11,717 bases of DNA from Hyphomonadaceae bacterium UBA2389 (GTDB lineage Bacteria > Pseudomonadota > Alphaproteobacteria > Caulobacterales > Aquidulcibacteraceae), in the NCBI GenBank assembly GCA_002343395.1, contig DDSN01000098.1, forward strand, positions 422 through 12,138. Reading direction: 5' to 3'. The position numbers and the translations under genes were made by a program. Positions 6,794-11,717 of this stretch are shown here, one piece after another. Under the pieces are notes generated by a model. It made no database searches. It was not told the DNA's origin and saw only the letters and a program-made list of their open reading frames with translations. How positions within the stretch are numbered: the stretch's first letter is position 1; the number at the start of each line of letters is the position of its first letter.

Positions 6794-7549
6794 TCACTCC
6801 AGCCACTGCGCGTAGCGATCGAGACTATCGAGCCAAATCAGCATGCCTGTCGAAAGACCCAACACAAACACGATAAGGCCGCCCAGAATCTGGAGCGGCA
6901 GGGTGATGAAGAAAACTTGGATCTGCGGAATGAGCCGCGAAAGCACGCCAAGTCCAACTCGGAAAATCAGTCCCGCGACAATCAACGGCGCCGCGATCTG
7001 AACGCCGACGCGAAAAGACGCCGATGTCGCCTCCAAGGCCAATTGGGCTGCGTCGCCCAAGGGAGGCGCCGATCCCAGTGAGATCACGTCGTAAGAGCCG
7101 GCGATGCCGGCGATGAACATGTGGTGCAAACCCGTCGCGAAAATGAGCGCGACGGCGGTGATGCCGAGGAACACCGCAAGCAGCTGCCCCGATTGCGTTT
7201 GCGTCGGATCCGCGGTTTGCGCGAACGCGATGCCGATCTCCGTGCCCGCGATCTGCCCCGCCGTCGCCAGCGCCGCCACGAGCAGGCGCGCCGCGCCGCC
7301 GAGCAGCACGCCGATGACGAGTTCGCTCACGACCTGCCCCGCCATGCCCCACTCGGTGTCGGCCGCGACCGGAACGCGATCGGCGAGCGTCGGGCCGAGC
7401 GCGACCGCGATCGCCAGCGCCAGCGCCAAGCGAATGCGCGGGGGGACCGCCGGTTCGCCCAGCCCCGGAAGCAACATGATCATGCCGCCGACGCGCGCGA
7501 ACAGCAGCGCCGTACTCCAAACGTCGACGCCGTAGACGGTCAGCGCCAT
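6794..7549 (-). CDS. fliR: Flagellar export gate protein FliR
   Basis: A 251-residue integral membrane protein of usual FliR length. FliR joins FliP and FliQ in the helical export gate at the centre of the basal body. Hydrophobic segments occur at about residues 11-29, 40-54, 75-95, 122-140, 181-199 and 211-236. Family features include the start YGVDVWSTALLFARVGGMIM, GTEIGIAFAQTADPTQTQSG at 102-121, and the C-terminal PLQILGGLIVFVLGLS. The ATG at 7549 comes 3 bases after the fliQ stop; the flhB start is 3 bases past its own stop. Tight packing fliQ-fliR-flhB implies a single transcript and balanced synthesis. Nothing unusual is seen. Confidence 0.97.
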   Translation of the reverse strand: MALTVYGVDVWSTALLFARVGGMIMLLPGLGEPAVPPRIRLALALAIAVALGPTLADRVPVAADTEWGMAGQVVSELVIGVLLGGAARLLVAALATAGQIAGTEIGIAFAQTADPTQTQSGQLLAVFLGITAVALIFATGLHHMFIAGIAGSYDVISLGSAPPLGDAAQLALEATSASFRVGVQIAAPLIVAGLIFRVGLGVLSRLIPQIQVFFITLPLQILGGLIVFVLGLSTGMLIWLDSLDRYAQWLE

Positions 7550-7552
7550 CGC

Positions 7553-7816
7553 CTAGAACGCCGCGATGCGTTCGAAGATGTGGTTCATGAAGCCGCCGAG
7601 CAAGCCGCCCATGATCGGCAGAAACAGAAGCGTGGCCAGGAAGATCGCCAGTATCTTCGGCACGAACACGAGCGTCTGTTCCTGGATCTGGGTCAGGGTC
7701 TGCAGCAGCGAGACGACGAGGCCGACGACCAGGCCGACCAGCATCGGCCCCGCGGCGACCAGCACGGTCACCCAGATCGCCTCCCGCCCGAGATCGAGCA
7801 CTTCAGCTCCCGACAT
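7553..7816 (-). CDS. fliQ: Flagellar export gate protein FliQ
   Basis: An 87-residue protein, as usual for FliQ. Two transmembrane helices (about 16-38 and 54-76) flank the polar loop QTLTQIQEQTLVFVPKI at 39-55, the conserved FliQ signature. Several FliQ copies wrap the FliP-FliR core of the export gate. The start at 7816 (MSGAEVLDLGREAIW) has GGGAG seven bases upstream; an earlier in-frame ATG at 7843 would add nine residues with no family match. It appears to be the first gene of the fliQ-fliR-flhB-cckA unit, with a long untranslated region upstream that contains a CtrA-like half-site. Confidence 0.96.
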   Translation of the reverse strand: MSGAEVLDLGREAIWVTVLVAAGPMLVGLVVGLVVSLLQTLTQIQEQTLVFVPKILAIFLATLLFLPIMGGLLGGFMNHIFERIAAF

Positions 7817-8094
7817 CGCGATGCTCCCATCGGCGCCCGGCAATTTCTGCCCACCAAGCTCCTGCCTGAGCGTTTGTGGTTAACAGAGCGTTTCCGCCCC
7901 TGCCGACGGGGAACGCGCCCAGCGCTTCGCCCGCTTCAGCCGTGTTCTTCAGGCAACAGCCTCGCCAAGTTTTTTGGGGCCGCGTCCAAATCCCCGAATC
8001 AAACTCATCTTGGATTCAGCGATCGGTGAAATCATCGATCTCGGCGATGCGTAGAACGCGCAGCGCTTGAGGAAACGCCAAAGGGGATTGTGTG
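7817..8094. other. Intergenic region between fliQ and the 32-codon ORF
   Basis: 278 bases with no convincing protein gene. The part near fliQ holds the CtrA-like half-site and repeats at 7868-7894. A T6 run followed by GGGG lies at about 7971-7980, preceded by a short AGGC-AACA-GCCT hairpin that is too weak for a firm terminator. The plus-strand reading through 7876-8070 overlaps this region but has no family resemblance. The last bases carry the ribosome binding site AAGGGG (8081-8086) of the small ORF at 8095. fliP ends on the far side of that ORF, so the fliOP and fliQ units are unlikely to be tightly joined. Confidence 0.6.
7868..7894 (-). promoter_or_regulatory. Possible degenerate CtrA site with direct repeats upstream of fliQ
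   Basis: On the minus strand GAAA-CGCTCTG-TTAACC matches TTAA-N7-TTAA with an imperfect left half (complement of 7880-7894). The TTAA is framed by two identical 8-base repeats, AAACGCTC on the minus strand (complements of 7868-7875 and 7886-7893), 18 bases apart start to start. The site ends 64 bases before the fliQ ATG. The fliQ promoter of Caulobacter is CtrA-dependent, which makes a CtrA role plausible. The match is partial. Confidence 0.35.
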
Positions 8095-8193
8095 ATGTTT
8101 GAGGCCCTCGCCTCGTTCTTCCGGAGCCTTTTCGCCCGCAAGGACGACGACTTCAAAGCGCTGCTGTTGTCCGACCTCGGGATCGAACGCTAG
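8095..8193 (+). CDS. Possible 32-residue small protein opposing fliP
   Basis: Not recognised. An ATG at 8095 opens 32 codons ending in TAG at 8191-8193. A good ribosome binding site, AAGGGG, sits eight bases upstream. The product begins MFEALASFFRSLFARKDDD: a short amphipathic, hydrophobic/basic first half with paired Phe, then an acidic DDD turn, then FKALLLSDLGIER. Almost every codon ends in G or C, as in real genes nearby. There is no clear transmembrane span; membrane-surface association is possible. The stop lies 5 bases before the convergent fliP stop. It is too short to judge by composition alone, but the RBS, position in a gap that otherwise lacks a gene, and structure make it a fair candidate. 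Confidence 0.45.
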   Translation: MFEALASFFRSLFARKDDDFKALLLSDLGIER

Positions 8194-8198
8194 CCCGC

Positions 8199-8972
8199 TT
8201 AGCCGCCCGGCGGCGCTCCAGACTGGAAGCTCTCGATCAAGCTTCCGGCCACGAGCCGCCATCCGTCCACCAGCACGAAGAAAATGAGCTTGAACGGCAA
8301 GCTCACCGTCACCGGCGGCATCATCATCATCCCCATCGCCATCAACAGCGACGCCACCACCAGATCGATGATCACGAACGGCACGAACAGCATAAAGCCG
8401 ATCTCGAACGACCGCCTGAGCTCCGAAATCATGAACGCCGGCGCCAGCACGCGCAGAGGCAGATCGGTCGCGTCCTGCGGCGGCGTTTCCAGACGCGCCA
8501 TGTCCACGAAGAGCGCCAGGTCGTCGTTACGGGTTTGCCCCACCATGAATGTCTTCAGCGGCGCCACGATGCGCGGAAAAGCCTCGTCTAGCGGCATTTC
8601 CTCTTCAAGAACCGGGCCGATGCCCGCCTGGTAGGCTTCGTTCCAGACCGGCTGCATGACGAACGCGGTCAAGAACAGCGACAGCGACACGATGACGACG
8701 TTCGGCGGCGCCTGCTGCAGGCCAATGGCCGTGCGCAAGAGCGAAAGCACCACCACGATGCGCACGAAGCTCGTCGTCATGATGATGATCGACGGCGCAA
8801 GCGACAAAACCGTGATCAGCGCCGTGAGCTGCAACACGCGCGCGGTCAGCCCATCGCCGGTGCCGAGATTGATCGAAAGCGTCGGATCGGCGGCCTCCTG
8901 CGCATGCGCGACGCCCAGAAGCGCCACGCTAAAGCCGATCAACATCGCCGCTGCCCAAAGCACGCGCTTCAC
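8199..8972 (-). CDS. fliP: Flagellar export gate protein FliP
   Basis: A 257-residue FliP (usual length about 245-260). It forms the pentameric core of the export gate. A signal peptide is visible (residues 1-24, ending VAHA before QEA); FliP is one of the few flagellar membrane proteins with a cleaved signal. Hydrophobic segments follow at about 47-65, 68-84, 90-106, 187-213 and 226-243. Conserved regions include TSFVRIVVVLSLLRTAIG at 67-84 and QQAPPNVV at 86-93. The Met-rich loop MAMGMMMMPP (211-220) corresponds to the methionine gate that seals the pore. The start is a GTG at 8972 that overlaps the fliO stop by four bases (GTGA), with GGAG eight bases upstream; the frame stays open to 9254 but that extension runs through fliO in another frame. 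It ends 5 bases from the convergent small ORF. Confidence 0.97.
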   Translation of the reverse strand: MKRVLWAAAMLIGFSVALLGVAHAQEAADPTLSINLGTGDGLTARVLQLTALITVLSLAPSIIIMTTSFVRIVVVLSLLRTAIGLQQAPPNVVIVSLSLFLTAFVMQPVWNEAYQAGIGPVLEEEMPLDEAFPRIVAPLKTFMVGQTRNDDLALFVDMARLETPPQDATDLPLRVLAPAFMISELRRSFEIGFMLFVPFVIIDLVVASLLMAMGMMMMPPVTVSLPFKLIFFVLVDGWRLVAGSLIESFQSGAPPGG

Positions 8973-9241
8973 GATGGCGTCTCCGTCTTCGCCGCGGCCT
9001 CGCTCACGACGATATCCGACCCTGGCGACAACAAGATGAGATGCTCGCGCTCGTCCCAGCGCACGACCAACAATCGCCGGCGCGGATCGAGCATCAGACT
9101 CTCGACGATTCGCAAGCGCCGTTCGCCCGGCGCACGCGGCTGCAACATGCCGAGCCGCCGCGCGCCATAAGCGACGCCAGCGATCAGCGCCAACGTCGCG
9201 AGCAACGCAAAAACCGCCCTCGCCCAATCCAACCAATCCAC
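8969..9241 (-). CDS. fliO: Flagellar biosynthesis protein FliO
   Basis: A 90-residue FliO: one transmembrane helix (about residues 7-27, RAVFALLATLALIAGVAYGA) and then a small cytoplasmic domain, RRLRIVESLMLDPRRRLLVV and DEREHLILLSPG. This is the compact FliO layout; the protein helps the FliP pentamer assemble. I place the start at a GTG at 9241 (VDWLDWARAV) because GGAG lies seven bases upstream and the helix follows at once. The frame is open far upstream to 10042, but that stretch lies antisense to flgB and flgC. Its stop overlaps the fliP GTG. The promoter is presumably in the divergent region 9242-9379, with two CtrA-like boxes. Confidence 0.88.
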   Translation of the reverse strand: MDWLDWARAVFALLATLALIAGVAYGARRLGMLQPRAPGERRLRIVESLMLDPRRRLLVVRWDEREHLILLSPGSDIVVSEAAAKTETPS

Positions 9242-9288
9242 GCGCCCGCTCCATTCTGGAGATATCGGGCTTGGCTGACCCGGTTTGG

Positions 9289-9303
9289 TAAACGAGCGGT
9301 TAA
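9289..9303. promoter_or_regulatory. Near-match CtrA box on the fliO side
   Basis: TAAA-CGAGCGG-TTAA matches TTAA-N7-TTAA at seven of eight specified bases. It shares its right TTAA with the left arm of the palindrome at 9300-9322. It lies 48 bases upstream of the fliO start on the minus strand. The half-site layout AAACG-N5-TTAA is the same as in the site upstream of fliQ. Confidence 0.5.
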
Positions 9304-9322
9304 TTTTCGCGCGCGAAATTAA
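9300..9322. repeat. Long near-perfect palindrome centred on CGCGCGCG
   Basis: Arms TTAATTT (9300-9306) and AAATTAA (9316-9322) flank one unpaired T and the self-complementary CGCGCGCG (9308-9315). A further pair, AGCGG (9295-9299) and CCGCT (9326-9330), lies outside. The centre is an alternating C-G tract between A/T arms. It is in the control region shared by fliO (minus) and flgB (plus), flanked by CtrA-like boxes. Confidence 0.8.
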
Positions 9323-9333
9323 GCCCCGCTTAA
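9319..9333 (+). promoter_or_regulatory. CtrA-type box TTAA-N7-TTAA upstream of flgB
   Basis: TTAA (9319-9322), seven bases GCCCCGC, TTAA (9330-9333) followed by CC: an exact match to the full CtrA motif. It ends 46 bases before the flgB start. On the plus strand TAGGCA at 9350-9355 lies 16 bases after the right TTAA and could act as a -10, placing CtrA over the -35 as in Caulobacter class II flagellar promoters. The box can serve either flgB or fliO. A function is inferred from the match, the flagellar context and the CckA gene in the window. Confidence 0.7.
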
Positions 9334-9379
9334 CCATGGACTGTTCGACTAGGCAAAGTTTGCAGCCCTGAGTCGCACA

Positions 9380-9787
9380 TTGGATCTCGCCAACTCCACC
9401 TTCTTCAGTTTGTTGCGCGCCCGGCTCGATCATCTGTCCGAGCGGCAGCGTCTGATTTCGGAGAACATCGCCAACGCCTCCACGCCAGGCTATCGCCCCC
9501 GCGATATCGACGCTTCCGGGTTCGAGCGCATGCTGGCGTCGGCGGCGGGCCAGGGCGGCCTCGCGATGAACCGCACCAACGCCGCGCACATGACGCCGAA
9601 CGGATCGACGGCGGTGCGCGTCATCACGCGCGACGACAGCGAAACCACCATCGACGGAAACGCCGTCGTGCTCGAAGACCAAATGGCGCGCGCCGCGGAA
9701 ACCCGCATGGCCTACGAAACCAGCCTCGCGCTCTACCAGAAGGGCCTCGATCTCTTGCGCCTCGCGGCGCGCGCGCCCGGGAGGTAA
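9380..9787 (+). CDS. flgB: Flagellar basal-body rod protein FlgB
   Basis: A 135-residue proximal rod protein, exported through the FliPQR-FlhB gate and assembled on the cytoplasmic membrane side of the rod. The N-terminal rod motif is clear: ERQRLISENIANASTPGYRPRDID at about residues 21-44 (ENIANASTPGY is the family signature). The C-terminus EDQMARAAETRMAYETSLAL and LLRLAARAPG forms the partner helix. The start is taken as TTG at 9380: the first in-frame stop upstream is at 9350-9352, no ATG or GTG occurs in between, and MDLANSTFFSLL aligns with other FlgB starts. The ribosome binding site is poor (GAG at 9370-9372), suggesting low translation initiation. flgC follows 6 bases after the stop with GGGAGG inside the end of flgB. 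Confidence 0.96.
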   Translation: MDLANSTFFSLLRARLDHLSERQRLISENIANASTPGYRPRDIDASGFERMLASAAGQGGLAMNRTNAAHMTPNGSTAVRVITRDDSETTIDGNAVVLEDQMARAAETRMAYETSLALYQKGLDLLRLAARAPGR

Positions 9788-9793
9788 CGCGTC

Positions 9794-10204
9794 ATGACCG
9801 ATATCCAAGCCGCCATTTCCGCCGCCGCGTCCGGCATGCGCGCCCAAACCGTGCGCATGCGCATCGCGGCCGAAAACGTGGCCAACGCCAATTCCACCGG
9901 CGACACCCCGACGGAGGAGCCATTCCGGCGCCGCATCCCGCTGTTGGAGAGCACGACGCTGACCAGCGGAGCGCAAGGCGTGCGGGTTCGGGGCGCGGCG
10001 TTCGACATGAGCAATTTCCGCGAAGAGTATAACCCCTCTCATCCGGCGGCGGATGAAACGGGTTATGTGCGCCTGCCCAACATCGATACGCTGGTTGAAA
10101 TGATGGACCTGCGCGAAGCCTCGCGCGCCTACGAAGCCAACCTCAACATGATTGAAGCCGCGCGCACGATGACCAACCGCGCGCTTGATCTGCTCCGGAG
10201 ATAA
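9794..10204 (+). CDS. flgC: Flagellar basal-body rod protein FlgC
   Basis: A 136-residue rod protein of normal length. The N-terminal rod helix AAASGMRAQTVRMRIAAENVANAN (about 10-33) with the ENVANANST signature, and the C-terminal helix VEMMDLREASRAYEANLNMIEAA (101-123), are the two ends of the coiled rod bundle. The middle carries the usual GVRV and PSHPAADETGYVRLPNID stretch. The ATG at 9794 has GGAGG in the tail of flgB. fliE starts 4 bases after the stop. No unusual feature is seen. Confidence 0.98.
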   Translation: MTDIQAAISAAASGMRAQTVRMRIAAENVANANSTGDTPTEEPFRRRIPLLESTTLTSGAQGVRVRGAAFDMSNFREEYNPSHPAADETGYVRLPNIDTLVEMMDLREASRAYEANLNMIEAARTMTNRALDLLRR

Positions 10205-10208
10205 GTGA

Positions 10209-10511
10209 ATGGCGATCGATCCGGTCTCGGCGCTCCGCGCCTACCAGCAAACCGCCCGCTCCGCTCAAGCCGGCGGCGTCGGCGGCGGCGAAGCCATGGA
10301 TTTCGGCAACCTCGTGCAGGAAGCCATTCGTCAGGCCGGCCAAAGCGCGAACGTGGCTGAAAGCCAAGCTATGGCGGTCGCGGCCGGCCAAGCCGACATC
10401 GTCGACGTCGTGACGGCCATCGCGGCGGCGGAAACGCAGCTGCAAACCGTGATCGCCGTGCGCGATCAGGTGATCAGCGCGTACCAGGAAATCATGCGCA
10501 TGCCGATCTAA
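10209..10511 (+). CDS. fliE: Flagellar hook-basal body complex protein FliE
   Basis: A 100-residue FliE, the adapter between the MS ring or export gate and the rod. The usual parts are present: a short N-terminal segment MAIDPVSALRAYQQT, a low-complexity Gly/Ala stretch (SAQAGGVGGGEA at about 18-29), and the C-terminal pair of helices with DVVTAIAAAETQLQTVIAVRD and VISAYQEIMRMPI. The start at 10209 has GGAGA within the end of flgC. It closes the flgBC-fliE operon, and the next gene (10539-10616) faces it. The T-rich bases after the stop belong to that opposing gene and are not a clear terminator. Confidence 0.97.
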   Translation: MAIDPVSALRAYQQTARSAQAGGVGGGEAMDFGNLVQEAIRQAGQSANVAESQAMAVAAGQADIVDVVTAIAAAETQLQTVIAVRDQVISAYQEIMRMPI

Positions 10512-10538
10512 GGTCGGCACGCGCACCGGCGACGCAGC

Positions 10539-10616
10539 CTATTTTTTCTTCTTGTCGTCCTTGTTCTGCTTCGGCTTGCGCTTTTCCTTGTTGGATCGCA
10601 TTTGACCTTTGGCCAT
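10539..10616 (-). CDS. 25-residue lysine-rich small protein
   Basis: Minus-strand ATG at 10616, TAG at 10539-10541, giving 25 residues. It opens MAKGQMRSNKEKRKPKQ and ends in a run of lysines after NKDD. Ten or more lysines and two arginines against three acids make it very basic. A strong AAGGAG ribosome binding site lies seven bases upstream. I recall short alphaproteobacterial hypothetical proteins opening MAKGQ-RSN-E-KKPK, so this is probably a member of that little-studied small family, but I could not search. Such a protein could bind nucleic acid or ribosomes; no function is known to me. It faces fliE with 27 bases between the stops, and the divergent gene at 10727 is 110 bases away. 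Confidence 0.75.
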   Translation of the reverse strand: MAKGQMRSNKEKRKPKQNKDDKKKK

Positions 10617-10637
10617 GGCGGGTCTCCTTCGCGACGT

Positions 10638-10665
10638 ATTTTGAGCGTCGTTCGCGCCTTGTAAA
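10638..10665 (-). promoter_or_regulatory. Possible promoter of the lysine-rich small protein gene
   Basis: On the minus strand TTTACA (complement of 10660-10665) is separated by 16 bases from CAAAAT (complement of 10638-10643). The -35 matches five of six consensus bases and the -10 four of six. The leader to the ATG at 10616 would be about 15 bases, enough for the RBS. Pattern only. Confidence 0.35.
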
Positions 10666-10726
10666 GCGCCTGATAAGTCTTAACGACCAGGAAACCCGCG
10701 CCCGCCCACACTGGCGTCACAACAGC

Positions 10727-11182
10727 ATGACCGTCGCCTTCAGCCTCCACGCCTCCTACGAACTCTGCTTCGCGGAGTATTCCGGGACGGTCAGCGTCGA
10801 TGAACTTGTGGCGCTGTCCGATTTCCTCGCCGCGCAGCCCACGCTGCTCAGCTACGACACGCTGAGCTGGATCGCGCCCGGCGCCGACTTCAGCGCCTTC
10901 GACCCGACGGCGCTCGACGCCATGTTCGCGCGTTACCGCACCCTGTTTCAGCCCCTGAACCTGGTGATCCTGCGCCGCGGCGCCTGGGTGTGCGACAGCC
11001 CCGCGTGCGAGCCATACCTGGAGCGCTGGCTGGGCGAACCCGATCTGCGCAAGACGCTGTCCAGCGACGTGCGCCGCTTCCCCAACATTCAAGCCGCCGC
11101 CGAGTGGCTGCTGCTCGATCCCGGCAAGGCAGCCGTCATCGCGCGCCGCGAGGGGTTTCGCGAGCTCGCACGCTTCGGCTGA
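10727..11182 (+). CDS. Hypothetical 151-residue soluble protein
   Basis: Not recognised with confidence. The N-terminal pattern FSLHASYELCFAEYSGTVSVDELVALSDFLAAQP (two strands and a helix, residues 5-38) resembles alphaproteobacterial proteins with a SpoIIAA-like fold; that is an inference from pattern. A second strand-helix unit, LNLVILRRGAWVCDSP (77-92) and a C-terminal helix pair with IQAAAEWLLLDPGKAAVIAR (121-140) follow. There is no signal peptide or membrane segment. Codon third positions are heavily G/C, supporting a real gene. The ATG at 10727 has only a weak ribosome binding site. It diverges from the lysine-rich small protein and converges on the gene at 11209 with 26 bases between stops. 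An antisense frame of 370 codons across this region is Arg/Ala-rich and judged a shadow. Confidence 0.72.
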   Translation: MTVAFSLHASYELCFAEYSGTVSVDELVALSDFLAAQPTLLSYDTLSWIAPGADFSAFDPTALDAMFARYRTLFQPLNLVILRRGAWVCDSPACEPYLERWLGEPDLRKTLSSDVRRFPNIQAAAEWLLLDPGKAAVIARREGFRELARFG

Positions 11183-11208
11183 AGGGGCGCGGGGAAATCG
11201 CGCTTGGC

Positions 11209-11685
11209 TTACGAGGAATCGGCGGCGAACGCCGTTGTCGGCGCGGGCGCGGGCAGCGCGCAGCCTTGCGCGCGCGGCAGGATCACGCGCAGGCGCGTAA
11301 AGCCGCGCCGCAGGCGCTTGAGCTGGCGCGCGACATGCGCATCGGCGTCGCGCACGAACGCGAGGATCGCCATCACGCGATCGGCCCAGGTGCGTCCGCG
11401 CGTCAGCCGCCGGAAGCGCGCGCCCGCGAGCGTGCGCTCGGTATAGGGCTTGACCCGGCCGTGACGGTTGCGCGTCGGCGCCAACGCCGGCATGCGCGCG
11501 GCGAGCTTGAGATCGACCAGCATGTGCATGTGGCGCGCGACGCAATCGAGATCGCGGCGCGCGATCGGACGCCCGAGCGCGGTCCACAACAGGCACCGCC
11601 CCGCGAACCACGCCAGCCACAAATGCGCCCAGGCGAAAAGCCTGGCGAGCTTGTGGCGGCTGATGGGGGCGGAACGCGGATGCAC
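11209..11685 (-). CDS. Hypothetical basic protein with a hydrophobic N-terminal segment
   Basis: Not recognised. Starting at a GTG at 11685 gives 158 residues (MHPRSAPISRHKLARLFAWA at the beginning). A tryptophan-rich hydrophobic stretch at about 15-36 (FAWAHLWLAWFAGRCLLW) could be a membrane helix; the rest is strongly basic, with RRDLDCVARHMHMLVDLKLA at 43-62 and QLKRLRRGFTRLRVILPRA at 121-139, then an Ala/Pro tail. Third positions are mostly G/C, supporting coding. No ATG exists near the start and no strong RBS is seen, so the exact start is uncertain and could lie downstream or beyond the last 32 bases. It ends 26 bases from the convergent gene at 10727. Confidence 0.6.
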   Translation of the reverse strand: MHPRSAPISRHKLARLFAWAHLWLAWFAGRCLLWTALGRPIARRDLDCVARHMHMLVDLKLAARMPALAPTRNRHGRVKPYTERTLAGARFRRLTRGRTWADRVMAILAFVRDADAHVARQLKRLRRGFTRLRVILPRAQGCALPAPAPTTAFAADSS

Positions 11686-11717
11686 GGGCGCGAGTATCGC
11701 GCGGCGGCGGGAGGGGG

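Noticed and set aside
7121..8029. Plus-strand 302-codon frame over fliR and fliQ
   Set aside because: Almost entirely Arg/Gln/Asp/His, a typical antisense shadow of membrane-protein genes.
9350..9365. Sigma-54-like GGCA...TTGCA before flgB
   Set aside because: GG and GC are separated by 8 bases instead of the required 10.
9336..9371. Eleven-codon leader ORF before flgB (ATG at 9336)
   Set aside because: No ribosome binding site and the ATG falls directly after the CtrA box, probably upstream of the transcription start.
8969..10042. FliO frame extended to 357 codons, starting inside flgC
   Set aside because: The extension lies antisense to flgB and flgC and has no FliO resemblance; a GTG with GGAG at 9241 gives a normal FliO.
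10684..10697. TTAA followed by GAAA near 10681 as a CtrA site
   Set aside because: Only one half-site matches; chance occurrence is likely and no flagellar gene is next to it.
10508..11620. Minus-strand open frame of 370 codons over the right end
   Set aside because: Composition is low-complexity Arg/Ala; it covers the lysine-rich gene in another frame and opposes the better-supported gene at 10727.

Overview
The window looks like a chromosomal segment of a high-GC alphaproteobacterium close to the Caulobacterales / Hyphomonadaceae. The reasons are: CckA-type hybrid kinase gene directly behind fliQ-fliR-flhB (from memory, the order in Caulobacter), recA next to alaS, an alphaproteobacterial LexA box (GTTC-N7-GTTC) at recA, and a CtrA-type box (TTAA-N7-TTAA) at divergent flagellar promoters. 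The species cannot be named from sequence alone.

Layout. Positions 1-216 (minus) hold the 5' end of alaS, which runs off the left edge. A VOC/glyoxalase-fold gene (301-726, minus) and recA (833-1912, minus) come next. The recA promoter carries an SOS box over its -35. A small unknown gene (2077-2310, plus) diverges from recA and meets a secreted DUF2490-like outer-membrane protein gene (2315-2992, minus) tail to tail. cckA (3097-5622), flhB (5702-6790), fliR (6794-7549) and fliQ (7553-7816) are all on the minus strand and appear to be one transcription unit in the order fliQ-fliR-flhB-cckA. A 382-base gap between fliQ and fliP holds a possible CtrA half-site and a 32-codon opposing ORF with a good ribosome binding site. 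fliP (8199-8972) and fliO (8969-9241) are overlapping minus-strand genes. They diverge from the plus-strand rod operon flgB (9380-9787), flgC (9794-10204), fliE (10209-10511). The right end has a 25-residue lysine-rich protein gene (10539-10616, minus), an unrecognised 151-residue protein (10727-11182, plus) and an unrecognised 158-residue protein (11209-11685, minus).

How it fits together. FliO, FliP, FliQ, FliR and FlhB build the membrane export gate of the flagellar type III secretion system. FlgB, FlgC and FliE are the first rod/adapter proteins exported through it. CckA is the kinase at the head of the CckA-ChpT-CtrA phosphorelay known from Caulobacter. CtrA switches on early flagellar genes there. 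The window therefore appears to encode both the top of the regulatory cascade and its early targets, with CtrA-like boxes in two flagellar control regions.

Most of the window is ordinary, well-conserved core genome; I see no mobile element, CRISPR array, tRNA or rRNA. The less ordinary items are the small ORFs at 8095-8193 and 10539-10616, the palindrome and CtrA-box cluster at 9289-9333, paired palindromes at 3019-3051, an 8-base homopolymer at the start of cckA, and non-ATG starts on three flagellar genes.
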